Shown here: piece by piece, positions 8,376 to 18,528 of the stretch
Position numbering within the stretch: position 1 is the first letter of the stretch
How the letters are laid out: each line of letters starts with the position of its first letter
NCBI RefSeq assembly: GCF_000219605.1
Contig: NC_015740.1
Span: 4,402,001-4,466,000 of the forward strand
Length of the DNA stretch: 64,000 nt
Direction of reading: 5' to 3'
Origin: Stutzerimonas stutzeri
GTDB taxonomy: Bacteria > Pseudomonadota > Gammaproteobacteria > Pseudomonadales > Pseudomonadaceae
Translations under genes and position numbers: made by a program
The notes under the pieces: model-generated
What the model saw: the letters and a program-made list of their open reading frames with translations, nothing else
Database searches by the model: none
What the model was told of the DNA's origin: nothing

Positions 8376-10967
8376 ATGATCAACGTCGACTTACAGCAAC
8401 TGGTGCAAGCCCTGGATGCCCCCAGTAAACAGGATCTGGAGGGCGCAGCCGAACGCTGCGTGGTACGTGGCGGCAGCAAGGTTCTCGTCGAGGACCTGCT
8501 GCTCGGCCTGCTCGAGCGTCCCGATGGACTGCTCAAGCGAGCCTTGCTGGATGCCGAAGTCGATACCGGCGCACTGGCGCAGGCGCTGCAACCGCGAGGC
8601 GAGCGCAGCGAATCGCGCAACCCGGTGTTTTCCACAGAACTGGTGCAATGGCTACAGGATGCCCTGCTGGTGGCCAGCCTGGAACTCGGCCAGAGCCAGA
8701 TCGACCAGGCCGCACTGATTCTCGCGCTGCTGCGCAATCCGCTGCGCTATGCAGGCAGTCATTACCAGCCATTGCTGGCCCGGCTGGATGCCGAGCGCCT
8801 GCGCGACTTCGCCCTAAGCCAGCAGCCTCAAGGCAGCACTGGCAAACCTGCTGCCGGTGGCGAGTCGAACCTGGCGCGCTTTACCCACAACTTCACCCAA
8901 CAGGCCCGTGACGGCAAGCTCGATCCGGTGCTCTGCCGCGACTCGGCGATCCGCCAGATGATCGACATCCTCGCCCGGCGGCGAAAGAACAATCCGATCG
9001 TGGTCGGCGAAGCTGGGGTCGGCAAGACCGCCATCGTCGAAGGCCTGGCGCTGCGCATCGTCAGCGGGGAAGTGCCTGCGGCGCTGAAGGGCGTCGAGCT
9101 GCTCTGCCTGGACCTCGGCCTGCTGCAAGCCGGTGCCAGCGTGAAGGGCGAATTCGAACGCCGCTTGCAGGGCGTGATCGACGAGGTGAAAGGCTCAGCC
9201 AAGCCGATCATCCTGTTTATCGACGAGGCGCACACGCTGATTGGCGCCGGCGGCCAGGCCGGTAGCGGCGATGCGGCCAACCTGCTCAAGCCGGCACTGG
9301 CACGCGGCGAGCTGCGCACCATCGCTGCAACGACCTGGAGCGAGTACAAGAAATACTTCGAGAAGGACCCGGCACTGGCCCGGCGCTTCCAGCCGGTGCA
9401 GCTGCACGAGCCGAGCGTTCCGGAAGCCGTCACCATCCTGCGCGGGCTGGCGCCGGTCTACGAAAAAAGTCACGGCATCTACCTGCGCGATGATGCGGTC
9501 ACGGCCGCCGCCGAGCTGTCGGCGCGCTACCTGGCCGGCCGGCAGCTGCCGGACAAGGCCGTCGACGTGCTGGATACCGCCTGCGCGCGGGTGCGCATCA
9601 GCCTCGCCGCTGCGCCCGAGGCGCTGGAACGCCTGCGTGGTGAGGTCGCCGAAGGCGAGCGCCAGCGTGAAGCCATGCGCCGCGATCTGGCCGCCGGCCT
9701 GCCGGTCGACGCGGCTGTCCTCCAGCGGCTGGAGCAACGTCTGCTCACGGCGGGAGACGAAATCGAGCAGCTCGAATCCCGCTGGACCAGGCAGCGCCAG
9801 CTCGCCGAGCGCCTGCTCGAGCTGCGCAAACGCACCGCCGAAGCCCGCAGCGATGCAAACGAGGACGGCGAGGCCCCATCGCTCGATGAGCTCGAGTCCG
9901 AGCTACGCGCCGTACAGGCCGAACTCGCCATAGCCCAGGCCGAGCAGCGACTGGTCAGCCATGAGGTCTGCCCGCGCCTGGTGGCCGAGGTGATCAGCCA
10001 CTGGACCGGTGTGCCGCTGACGCAGCTGGCTCGGGAGCACAACGCCCAGGTCGCCAACTTCGCCGCCGATCTGCGCGCCCGGGTGCGCGGTCAGGAACAG
10101 GCCGTGGAAGCGCTGGATCGTGCCATGCGCGCGGCAGCGGCCGGGTTGAACAAGCCCGACGCTCCGGTGGGCGTGTTCCTGCTGGTCGGCCCCAGCGGCG
10201 TCGGCAAGACCGAGACCGCCCTTGCCCTGGCCGACCTGCTGTATGGCGGCGAGCGCTTCCTCACCGTGATCAACATGTCCGAGTTCCAGGAGAAACACAG
10301 CGTTTCCCGCCTGATCGGCGCGCCTCCAGGCTATGTCGGCTACGGCGAAGGCGGCATGCTCACCGAAGCGGTGCGGCAGAAACCCTACTCGGTGATCCTG
10401 CTCGACGAGGTGGAGAAGGCCGATCCCGATGTGATGAATGTCTTCTATCAGATCTTCGACAAGGGCGTGGCGAATGACGGCGAAGGCCGCGAGATCAACT
10501 TCCGCAACACCCTGATCCTGATGACCAGCAATCTCGCCAGCGAGCGCATCGCCAGTTTCTGCACCGCCGGACAGCGACCGGCGGCCGAGGATCTGGAACT
10601 GGCCATCCGTCCGCAGCTGTCGCAGCACTTCAAGCCGGCCCTGCTCGGGCGCATGCGTGTGGTGCCCTACTACCCGATCATCGGCGAAGTGCTCGACGAG
10701 CTGGTCGCGCTCAAGCTGGCACGCTTCGGTGAGCGGTTGCAGCGTCGCCAGCTGCAGTTCAGCCACTGCCCGGCGCTGGTCACGCACCTCGCCGAGCGCT
10801 GCAGCGACAGCGACAGCGGTGCGCGCCTGATCGACCACCTGATCGAGCAGCACCTGCAACCGCTGGTGGTGGACCGCCTGCTCGATGCCATGGCCAGTGG
10901 CGAGCCGCTGCAGCGGGTACATGCCACGCTGGATGGCGAGGGTACACTGGTCTGTGAGTTCGCCTGA
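8376..10967 (+). CDS. tssH: TssH/ClpV, T6SS sheath-recycling AAA+ ATPase
   Basis: ClpV is a ClpB-like hexameric ATPase that disassembles contracted sheath. The 863-residue product has an N-domain (about 1-160), then two AAA+ modules: first Walker A GEAGVGKTAIVEG and Walker B ILFIDEAHTLIGAGG, a coiled-coil middle region (about 420-530), then second Walker A GPSGVGKTETALA and Walker B ILLDEVEKADPDV. A C-terminal D2-small domain ends the protein. ATG 8376 was chosen over ATG 8370 because AAGGAAG ends just before 8370, leaving no spacing for that codon. It follows tssG closely and the regulator gene starts one base after its stop. Confidence 0.96.
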   Translation: MINVDLQQLVQALDAPSKQDLEGAAERCVVRGGSKVLVEDLLLGLLERPDGLLKRALLDAEVDTGALAQALQPRGERSESRNPVFSTELVQWLQDALLVASLELGQSQIDQAALILALLRNPLRYAGSHYQPLLARLDAERLRDFALSQQPQGSTGKPAAGGESNLARFTHNFTQQARDGKLDPVLCRDSAIRQMIDILARRRKNNPIVVGEAGVGKTAIVEGLALRIVSGEVPAALKGVELLCLDLGLLQAGASVKGEFERRLQGVIDEVKGSAKPIILFIDEAHTLIGAGGQAGSGDAANLLKPALARGELRTIAATTWSEYKKYFEKDPALARRFQPVQLHEPSVPEAVTILRGLAPVYEKSHGIYLRDDAVTAAAELSARYLAGRQLPDKAVDVLDTACARVRISLAAAPEALERLRGEVAEGERQREAMRRDLAAGLPVDAAVLQRLEQRLLTAGDEIEQLESRWTRQRQLAERLLELRKRTAEARSDANEDGEAPSLDELESELRAVQAELAIAQAEQRLVSHEVCPRLVAEVISHWTGVPLTQLAREHNAQVANFAADLRARVRGQEQAVEALDRAMRAAAAGLNKPDAPVGVFLLVGPSGVGKTETALALADLLYGGERFLTVINMSEFQEKHSVSRLIGAPPGYVGYGEGGMLTEAVRQKPYSVILLDEVEKADPDVMNVFYQIFDKGVANDGEGREINFRNTLILMTSNLASERIASFCTAGQRPAAEDLELAIRPQLSQHFKPALLGRMRVVPYYPIIGEVLDELVALKLARFGERLQRRQLQFSHCPALVTHLAERCSDSDSGARLIDHLIEQHLQPLVVDRLLDAMASGEPLQRVHATLDGEGTLVCEFA

Positions 10968-10968
10968 G

Positions 10969-12486
<1,518 letters not shown>

Positions 12487-12501
12487 GGAAGGAAAGACGC
12501 C

Positions 12502-14601
12502 ATGTTCAACCCAGCCAACCAGGCCCACTTCACGCTTTCCCTCGAAGGCGTCGAGCACGACTTCAAGGTGCTCGAATTCCGGGGCCGTGAAGCCATCAGC
12601 CAGCCCTATCGCTTCGACCTGGAACTGGTCAGCGAGCGCCCCGACCTGGATCTGCAAAGCCTGCTGCATCGCCCGGCTTTTCTTGCCTTCGCGCCGGATG
12701 GCAGTGGTGTTCATGGGCTGGTGCATCAGGCCGCCCAGGGTGAATCCGGCAAGCGCCTGACCCGCTATCGCCTCACGCTGGTGCCGCAACTGGCCTACCT
12801 CGCCCATCGCACCAACCAGCGCATCTTCCAGCACCTGACGGTGCCGCAGATCATCGCCCAGGTGCTCGAAGAGCATGGTATCCAAGCCGATGCCTACCGC
12901 TTCGGGCTTGGCCCGGTGGTCTACCCGCCGCGCGAGTACTGCGTGCAGTACGACGAAACCGACCTGCACTTCATCCAGCGCCTGTGCGAGGAAGAGGGCA
13001 TCCACTATCACTTCCAGCACGCTGCGAGCGGCCATGTGCTGGTCTTCGGCGATGACCAGACCGTCTTCCCCAGGCTCACCGCCACCGCCTATCAACGGGA
13101 CAGCGGTCTGGTCGCCGACCAACCGGTGATCAAGCGCTTCGGCCTGCGTGTGGAAACCCGTACCAGCCGGGTCACGCGCCGCGATTACGATTTCGAGAAG
13201 CCACGCCTGACCATGGAGGCCGCGTTCCACAGCGATTTCCAGCCGGACCTCGAGGACTACGACTACCCCGGCCGCTTCACCGAGCGCGCCCGCGGCAAGC
13301 ATCTGTCGCAGCGCGCCCTGGAGCGCCACCGCCACGATTACGAACTGGCCGAAGGCGAAAGCGACCAGCCCAAGCTGGTGAGTGGCCATTTCCTCCCGCT
13401 CACCGAACACCCGCGCAGCGACTGGAACCAGCTCTGGCTACTTACCGAAGTGCTGCACGAAGGAAAACAGCCGCAGGTGTTGGAGGAGGCCGTCACCAGT
13501 CATGTCGATAGCGGTGACGGCTTCGTCCAGGGCTACCGCAACCGCTTCAGCGCCACCCCCTGGGCCATCCCCTTCCGCCCGGCGCTTCGCCATCCGAAAC
13601 CGAAGGTGCTCGGCAGCCAGACCGCCGTGGTTACCGGCCCCGCTGGCGAAGAGATCCACTGCGACGAGTACGGCCGCGTAAAAGTCCAGTTCTACTGGGA
13701 CCGCGAAGCCCAGGCCGATGACAAGACCAGCTGCTGGCTGCGCGTCAGCTCCAGCTGGGCGGGTGACCGCTATGGCGGCATCGCCATCCCGCGGGTCGGC
13801 ATGGAAGTGCTGGTGACCTTCCTCGAAGGCGATCCCGATCAACCGCTGGTGACCGGCTGCCTGTACCACAAGGAGCATCAGGTCCCCTACGACCTGCCGG
13901 CCAACAAGACCCGCACGGTGTTCAAGACCCTGAGCAGCCCGGGTGGTGGCGGCTACAACGAACTGCGCATCGAAGACCGCAAGGGCGCCGAACAGATCTA
14001 CCTCCACGCCCAGCGCGACTGGGACGAGAACATCGAGCACGACCAGAAGATCCGCGTCGGCCACGAACGCCACGACACGGTGGAAGCCAACAGCTACAGC
14101 GAGTTCCGCGCCGAAGAACACCGCACCACCCACGCCGACCGCAAGACCGAAATCCGCGCCAACGACCACCTCACCGTGGGCAACAGCCAGCACCTGAAGA
14201 TCGGCACCGGAAAATTCATAGAGGCGGGCAATGAAATCCACTACTACGCCGGCAGCAAGGTCGTCATCGACGCAGGAATGGAACTCACCGCCTCAGGCGG
14301 CGGCAGTTTCCTCAAGCTCGACCCCAGCGGGGTGACGCTGAGCGGTGCGACGATCCGGATGAATTCGGGTGGCGCAGCCGGAAAGGGCTCGGGGCTGAAG
14401 ATTCTGGCGCCGGTGATGCCATGGTTGGCGACCAGCGCCGTTGCCGGCAACCTCACCTTGCCTGCCTTGATCAACATGTCGCAGCAACTCAAACTGGCCG
14501 CGGCCGCCAAGCTGCTGCTGGTCAAGCAATGCGGAATGCGAGCCGATGGCTCATGCCAGTTGGAGGTTTGCCCATGCGGCAAGAACGCGAGCACGGTCTG
14601 A
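12502..14601 (+). CDS. vgrG: VgrG, T6SS spike protein
   Basis: VgrG trimers form the spike at the tip of the Hcp tube and carry effectors. The 699-residue protein has the gp27-like part (about 1-370, with FTLSLEGVEHDFKVLEFRG and YCVQYDETDLHFIQRLCEEEGI), the OB-fold with VKVQFYWDREAQ and CWLRVSSSWAG, and the gp5 needle of repeats to about 610. A short extension follows that ends in a cysteine-rich tail (QCGMRADGSCQLEVCPCGK). No enzymatic domain is apparent. The start follows GGAAGG. The next gene starts inside its last 28 bases, so adaptor and spike are translationally coupled. Confidence 0.95.
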   Translation: MFNPANQAHFTLSLEGVEHDFKVLEFRGREAISQPYRFDLELVSERPDLDLQSLLHRPAFLAFAPDGSGVHGLVHQAAQGESGKRLTRYRLTLVPQLAYLAHRTNQRIFQHLTVPQIIAQVLEEHGIQADAYRFGLGPVVYPPREYCVQYDETDLHFIQRLCEEEGIHYHFQHAASGHVLVFGDDQTVFPRLTATAYQRDSGLVADQPVIKRFGLRVETRTSRVTRRDYDFEKPRLTMEAAFHSDFQPDLEDYDYPGRFTERARGKHLSQRALERHRHDYELAEGESDQPKLVSGHFLPLTEHPRSDWNQLWLLTEVLHEGKQPQVLEEAVTSHVDSGDGFVQGYRNRFSATPWAIPFRPALRHPKPKVLGSQTAVVTGPAGEEIHCDEYGRVKVQFYWDREAQADDKTSCWLRVSSSWAGDRYGGIAIPRVGMEVLVTFLEGDPDQPLVTGCLYHKEHQVPYDLPANKTRTVFKTLSSPGGGGYNELRIEDRKGAEQIYLHAQRDWDENIEHDQKIRVGHERHDTVEANSYSEFRAEEHRTTHADRKTEIRANDHLTVGNSQHLKIGTGKFIEAGNEIHYYAGSKVVIDAGMELTASGGGSFLKLDPSGVTLSGATIRMNSGGAAGKGSGLKILAPVMPWLATSAVAGNLTLPALINMSQQLKLAAAAKLLLVKQCGMRADGSCQLEVCPCGKNASTV

Positions 14602-15428
14602 TGCAGGCTGTAGAGGAACCGGATATCGAGCGAGATGACCTCTATCTGCTGCTCGATAGTGCTGCATTACCGGCTCTGCAGATCATCTACCAACACGACG
14701 ACGAACCCCACCTGGAGCTGCTGTACCGAGGCACGCGCCATGAGTCCATGCGGGAATGCAGCCCCGTCCTGTACAGCCTCGCGGGGCAGCATCTGATGTG
14801 GCAGAACCGGGAGCGCTGGCAATCGGCAGGGCTGCTGTTGGAAAGCGCGGCGAGCATCGATGATCTGGCGAATCATTTGCGCAGCCTTCTCAGCGTCAGA
14901 TTGCCCTCCGGTGACCTGGCGTTCTGCAGGTTCTACGACCCAGCCTTGAGCGAGCGCTTCTTCGACAGCCTCACGCAAGAAGAGCTGGGCGCTTGGCTCG
15001 GCCCGATCAGCGGCATCTGGCTGACCACCGAGCAGAGCGAATGGCGAGGTTTCACCACAAACCAGATTTCTCTCAGCAGAACTGCTGACGACGAGGGCTG
15101 GTTTGCGCTCCGTCCCGAGCACCTCGCTCATTGGCAACAACAGGAGCGACAGCGTTTCATTCAGCGCCTGATCAGCCATTTTTCTGCAGACAACTTTCAT
15201 GAAAAGTCCATCCCGGAGCTGGAAGCGGTCGTCAAGCAGCGCGTGCACGAAGCCGAGGCATTCGGTATCGAGGCCGAACGGCACCTGTTCGCTTACGTTG
15301 AATTAGCGCTGCAGTTTCCCGATGCCATCGACAGCCCCGAGGTTCGAACGGGGCTGACCGACAAGGAAGAACCTGCCGAGCACCGGCTGGCTCGAATCGA
15401 AGCCAGCCTGCTTGGACTGCACGGATAA
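14574..15428 (+). CDS. DUF4123 T6SS effector adaptor (Tap/TEC type)
   Basis: DUF4123 proteins are chaperone-adaptors that load a cognate effector onto VgrG. The 284-residue product carries the DUF4123 region near its N-terminus (LYLLLDSAALPALQIIYQ, YRGTRHESMRECSPVLYSL) and the segment GAWLGPISGIWLTTEQSEWRGF. ATG 14574 was chosen because GGAGG lies seven bases upstream within the 3' end of vgrG; ATG 14601 is the alternative. The gene downstream starts only five bases after the stop, so its product is the likely cargo. Confidence 0.83.
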   Translation: MRQEREHGLMQAVEEPDIERDDLYLLLDSAALPALQIIYQHDDEPHLELLYRGTRHESMRECSPVLYSLAGQHLMWQNRERWQSAGLLLESAASIDDLANHLRSLLSVRLPSGDLAFCRFYDPALSERFFDSLTQEELGAWLGPISGIWLTTEQSEWRGFTTNQISLSRTADDEGWFALRPEHLAHWQQQERQRFIQRLISHFSADNFHEKSIPELEAVVKQRVHEAEAFGIEAERHLFAYVELALQFPDAIDSPEVRTGLTDKEEPAEHRLARIEASLLGLHG

Positions 15429-15433
15429 AGCGA

Positions 15434-16681
15434 ATGGAATACACGATACAGAGGGGCGACACCCTGACTCGGATCGCCAGCGATCACGGCACCACCGTCA
15501 GCAGCCTGTTACGCCTGAACCCGCAGATTGAAAACCCCAACCAGATCCAGGCTGGCCAGGTCTTGCGCATGCCCGCGTCGAGCAGCCCGGCGCGCGCCGG
15601 CTGCACCGCGGGACAGATCATGCAGGACAGCCAGTGCAGCGGGGCTGCATTCGACGTCGCCTTCTACTGGAACGAAGAGGTGCAGAGCCGCCAGGCGATC
15701 TATGAGGCGATCTACGGACGTGAAATGCACTTCCTCCACCGCTCGTTGTTCCAGCGTAACAACGAGCATCTCAACGAGACGGTAATGCCTGGAGAGATCG
15801 TCATCGTCTCCAACATGCCGCGTACCGACGCCGACCGACAACGCCTGGAAGCCCTCAGGGAACAGGCCCGGCTCGCAAGTGAAGGCATTCAACAGTTGTC
15901 AGCTGCCGAAGCCATGACGGTCAAGCGGCACTTGGAAGTTCTGGACTACGTCTCGTGGGAAACGGTCGCATCCCACCAGAGCACCGCGCTGGGTGTACTG
16001 AGTGCCGCAGCCGGACGCCAGCTAGGGGACGTCAAGAGCACGCTGGAAAAGATCAACGTCGCGTATGTCGACGAGCTCAGCCGCACCGGAAACCCCAACC
16101 GATTTTCGCCGGAGTTCTATGCGAAGCGTCAGCAGCTATTCGGCCAGCTGAATCATTCTCTTGGCCGCCTGACCCTTTCAACTGTCAATATCCGTAATTA
16201 CGACAGCATCAAGACCACGCTCGGTCTATCGACCAAATCGATCCTGCATAACGCTTCCGCGATTACCGAAAGAGGCGAGGTTCCGCAGCTTGGGCAACGG
16301 ATCAATACGGTTTCAAATTGGGCGAAAGGCGCCGGCCGCTTAGGTTACTTGGGTATCGCCATCGATGGTGGCGTTCGATTGAACAGAATCCATGACGCCT
16401 GTTCGTTAGAGGATAGCGGTAGCTGCAAGCAAGTCAGCTTTAAACAAATCGGCGGGTTCGTTGGTAGCGCAAGTGTCGGCGGGATAGGAGGCTTTCTAAC
16501 TGCACAAGCAGCCACAGCCATTGTTGGTGGCATTGCATTAGCTCTCGGCGTAACTGTAGGAGCACCAGTTTTACTCGTAGTGGGGTTAGCTGGTGCCGGT
16601 CTTGGCGCCTATTATGGTGGGAGTGAAGGAGGCGAACTCGGCGAAATGCTAGGCGAAGTAATCTACGAAGGGGTGCAATAG
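15434..16681 (+). CDS. LysM-domain protein with glycine-rich hydrophobic C-terminus, candidate T6SS effector
   Basis: The 415-residue product opens with a LysM domain (residues 3-47, YTIQRGDTLTRIASDHGT, ending GQVLRMP), which usually binds peptidoglycan. The middle (about 60-320) is helical and was not recognised. Residues about 335-400 are strongly hydrophobic and glycine/alanine rich (VGGIALALGVTVGAPVLLVV), with repeated G-x3-G spacing as in glycine zippers of membrane-inserting proteins. There is no signal peptide. Position directly after vgrG and a DUF4123 adaptor, and before a small membrane protein, marks it as cargo. The 3' third is more AT-rich than the 5' end, which would fit an exchanged toxin domain. 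Membrane disruption is inference. Confidence 0.7.
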   Translation: MEYTIQRGDTLTRIASDHGTTVSSLLRLNPQIENPNQIQAGQVLRMPASSSPARAGCTAGQIMQDSQCSGAAFDVAFYWNEEVQSRQAIYEAIYGREMHFLHRSLFQRNNEHLNETVMPGEIVIVSNMPRTDADRQRLEALREQARLASEGIQQLSAAEAMTVKRHLEVLDYVSWETVASHQSTALGVLSAAAGRQLGDVKSTLEKINVAYVDELSRTGNPNRFSPEFYAKRQQLFGQLNHSLGRLTLSTVNIRNYDSIKTTLGLSTKSILHNASAITERGEVPQLGQRINTVSNWAKGAGRLGYLGIAIDGGVRLNRIHDACSLEDSGSCKQVSFKQIGGFVGSASVGGIGGFLTAQAATAIVGGIALALGVTVGAPVLLVVGLAGAGLGAYYGGSEGGELGEMLGEVIYEGVQ

Positions 16682-17026
16682 ATGCCCACTGCAATCTCCC
16701 TTAAAGCAATAATGCTATATGCATTATTTTCCATATTGGCACTCGGCACCATTAATAACTTGTACGTATCTTTTTTTGCGATACATAGGCTAGATCGTTA
16801 TTTTTCAAAAAAACATGATCCTAACTGGGAATCCAATAGCCCATTCGAAAGTTTTTACCGGCTTCACAAATACAGCTTTCTATATTCGTTTGGCATAAAC
16901 CGCCCAAAAGTTAATAAGGCTATCTCGCTTTGGTTGTATTTTTCCAGCTTCAGCCTTTCCTGCATATGGGTCAGCTTAGGCCTTGCAGCAGCGGGAAAAT
17001 ACTTCGACATCGGCCCGTTCTCATAG
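16682..17026 (+). CDS. Small two-span membrane protein, probable immunity partner of the LysM effector
   Basis: The 114-residue product has a hydrophobic segment at about residues 8-32 and another at about 82-106, with a charged 50-residue part between them. Its gene starts at the base after the effector stop, so the two are made together. Base composition is markedly AT-rich compared with the T6SS genes upstream. A small inner-membrane protein paired with a putative membrane-active effector is the expected arrangement for immunity. No family was recognised, so the role rests on position. Confidence 0.6.
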   Translation: MPTAISLKAIMLYALFSILALGTINNLYVSFFAIHRLDRYFSKKHDPNWESNSPFESFYRLHKYSFLYSFGINRPKVNKAISLWLYFSSFSLSCIWVSLGLAAAGKYFDIGPFS

Positions 17027-17177
17027 CTCAGCGTTTCAAGGAAGCCATTCGTAGCGTGGGTAACCGTTCGGCAGCCAAACGCTGGCGGCCGATGAACGGG
17101 CGAGGATTAAGCCCGCTGAAGTGACAAAATGACATCACAGCTGCGCCTGCAGCCTTTCGATGATCAGAGTCACTCAC

Positions 17178-17384
17178 ATGCCCGCCAATCGCCGCTATTC
17201 CATCATTCTCGAACACTCCGGGCAGGTCCTGCTGGAGCAGGCCTCGCTTGAGCAGGTCGAGGCGTTCTGGGATGCCAATGACGAAACCTATTTCGGCTTG
17301 CGTATCGAGGACGCCCAGAGCGAACACGCACGCGTGTACGTCACGGACGAGATTCCGGAAGACGAAGAACTCGCCCTGCCCTGA
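17178..17384 (+). CDS. Small acidic hypothetical protein
   Basis: This short frame encodes 68 residues from ATG 17178 (MPANRRYSIILEHSGQVLLEQ), or 74 from ATG 17160. The product is acidic towards its end (DEIPEDEELALP) and has no signal or membrane segment. Neither start has a good ribosome site; a weak AGAG lies upstream of 17178. Codon use resembles the neighbouring high-GC genes, unlike the AT-rich gene before it, so it is probably real core sequence. No function was recognised. It precedes mdcR by 80 bases. Confidence 0.5.
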   Translation: MPANRRYSIILEHSGQVLLEQASLEQVEAFWDANDETYFGLRIEDAQSEHARVYVTDEIPEDEELALP

Positions 17385-17464
17385 TCGCCTGCACTGCTCC
17401 GCTTTCGCGCCCCGCCTGAGTACGAGTTCGGCATAATCGTCTGCCCGACCGCGGAGCAACGGCC

Positions 17465-18412
17465 ATGCAGATCGACGAAGAGCTGACCCTGAAGAAGCTG
17501 GAAGTGTTTCTGGCCTTCATGCGCAGCGGCAATCTGGGCAAGGCCGCGGTCGAGCTGAACACCAGCAACGTCAGCGTGCATCGCGCCATCCACTCGCTTG
17601 AAAGCGCGTTGCGATGCCCCCTGTTCAAGCACGAGGGGCGCAACCTGATTCCGCTGGAAAGTGCCTATGTACTCGAAGAGCGTGCCCAGCAGCTGGTCAA
17701 GGACGTGCTCGAGACGGTGCGGCGTACCCGCGAGGCGGCCGGTTTCTCGGCCGAGCGCTTCAAGCTCGGTGCGCTCTACTCGCTGACGGTGAAGACCGTG
17801 CCGCAGCTGATCATGGGCCTGAAGCTGCGCCGCAGCGAGCTCAACATCGACCTGATCCTGGGCTCCAACGTCGACCTGCTCTACAAGCTGAAGAACATGG
17901 AGCTGGACGCCATTCTGGTGTCGCTCAACGAGAGCGTCGCCGATCCGGACTGCGCCCAGGTGCAGCTGTTTTCCGACGACATTTTCCTCGCCGCGCCAGC
18001 CGACTCGCCGTTCGCCAACCAGAGCGAAGTGGATCTCAGCGATCTGCGTGACGCCACTTTCATCACGCTGTCCCAGGGTTTCGCCACCCATCAGGACGGC
18101 AACCGGGTGTTCCAGCTAGCGGGTTTCGAGCCAAAGGTGGCGATGCAGGTGAACGATATCTTCACCCTGCTGAGCATGGTTAATTCGGGCGTGGGCTACG
18201 CGCTGCTGCCGGGGCGCGTGGGCATGGTCTACGAATCGCGGGTGCGACTGATCCCGCTGAAGGCGCGCTATCACCTGCAGCAGCACATCGGCGTGGTGTT
18301 CCTAAAGGCCAAGGAGCGCGACCCGAACCTGCTGGCGCTGCTCGCCGAATGCCGGATGTATGCCCGGCGCGCGCTGGAGCAGAACGAGGATGCCAAGCCT
18401 GAAACGACGTAG
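17465..18412 (+). CDS. mdcR: MdcR, LysR-type regulator of malonate utilisation
   Basis: The 315-residue protein has a LysR helix-turn-helix at about 9-68 (SGNLGKAAVELNTSNVSVHRAIHSLESAL) and a substrate-binding domain after residue 95. The segments CPLFKHEGRNLIPL, LGALYSLTVKTVPQLIMGLKLRR and DAILVSLNES are those of MdcR proteins that activate malonate decarboxylase operons. GGAG lies upstream of ATG 17465. It is transcribed towards the mdc operon but is separated from madM by a chemoreceptor and a DadA-like gene, an arrangement different from loci where mdcR adjoins mdcM. Recognition of malonate or a derivative as ligand is family knowledge. Confidence 0.88.
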   Translation: MQIDEELTLKKLEVFLAFMRSGNLGKAAVELNTSNVSVHRAIHSLESALRCPLFKHEGRNLIPLESAYVLEERAQQLVKDVLETVRRTREAAGFSAERFKLGALYSLTVKTVPQLIMGLKLRRSELNIDLILGSNVDLLYKLKNMELDAILVSLNESVADPDCAQVQLFSDDIFLAAPADSPFANQSEVDLSDLRDATFITLSQGFATHQDGNRVFQLAGFEPKVAMQVNDIFTLLSMVNSGVGYALLPGRVGMVYESRVRLIPLKARYHLQQHIGVVFLKAKERDPNLLALLAECRMYARRALEQNEDAKPETT

Positions 18413-18520
18413 GGAGGAAAACCCGCGCAGCGGTTTTCCACGCGTTGGCATATGGCCAGCCGGATCGGCATGATCGGCGCCGCAGTGGTGGAAGAGGCTT
18501 CGCCGTCTTCCACCCTACGA
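18408..18520. repeat. Paired stem-loop repeat, probable bidirectional terminator
   Basis: Between the converging mdcR and DadA-like genes are two hairpins: 18416-18439 (GGAAAACC / GGTTTTCC) and 18488-18513 (GTGGAAGA / TCTTCCAC). They are bounded by CGTAGGGA on the left and CCACCCTACG on the right. The same parts recur at 53131-53224, so this is a dispersed element as well as a likely transcription stop for both genes. Confidence 0.6.
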
Positions 18521-18528
18521 CTGCATGA

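Noticed and set aside
16930..17124. A 64-codon frame whose tail (RFKEAIRSVGNRSAAKRWR) looks like the end of a real protein
   Set aside because: Its first half lies antisense-frame over the immunity gene, no ribosome site is present and no upstream part matches. It could be a relic of an earlier effector end, but there is not enough to call.
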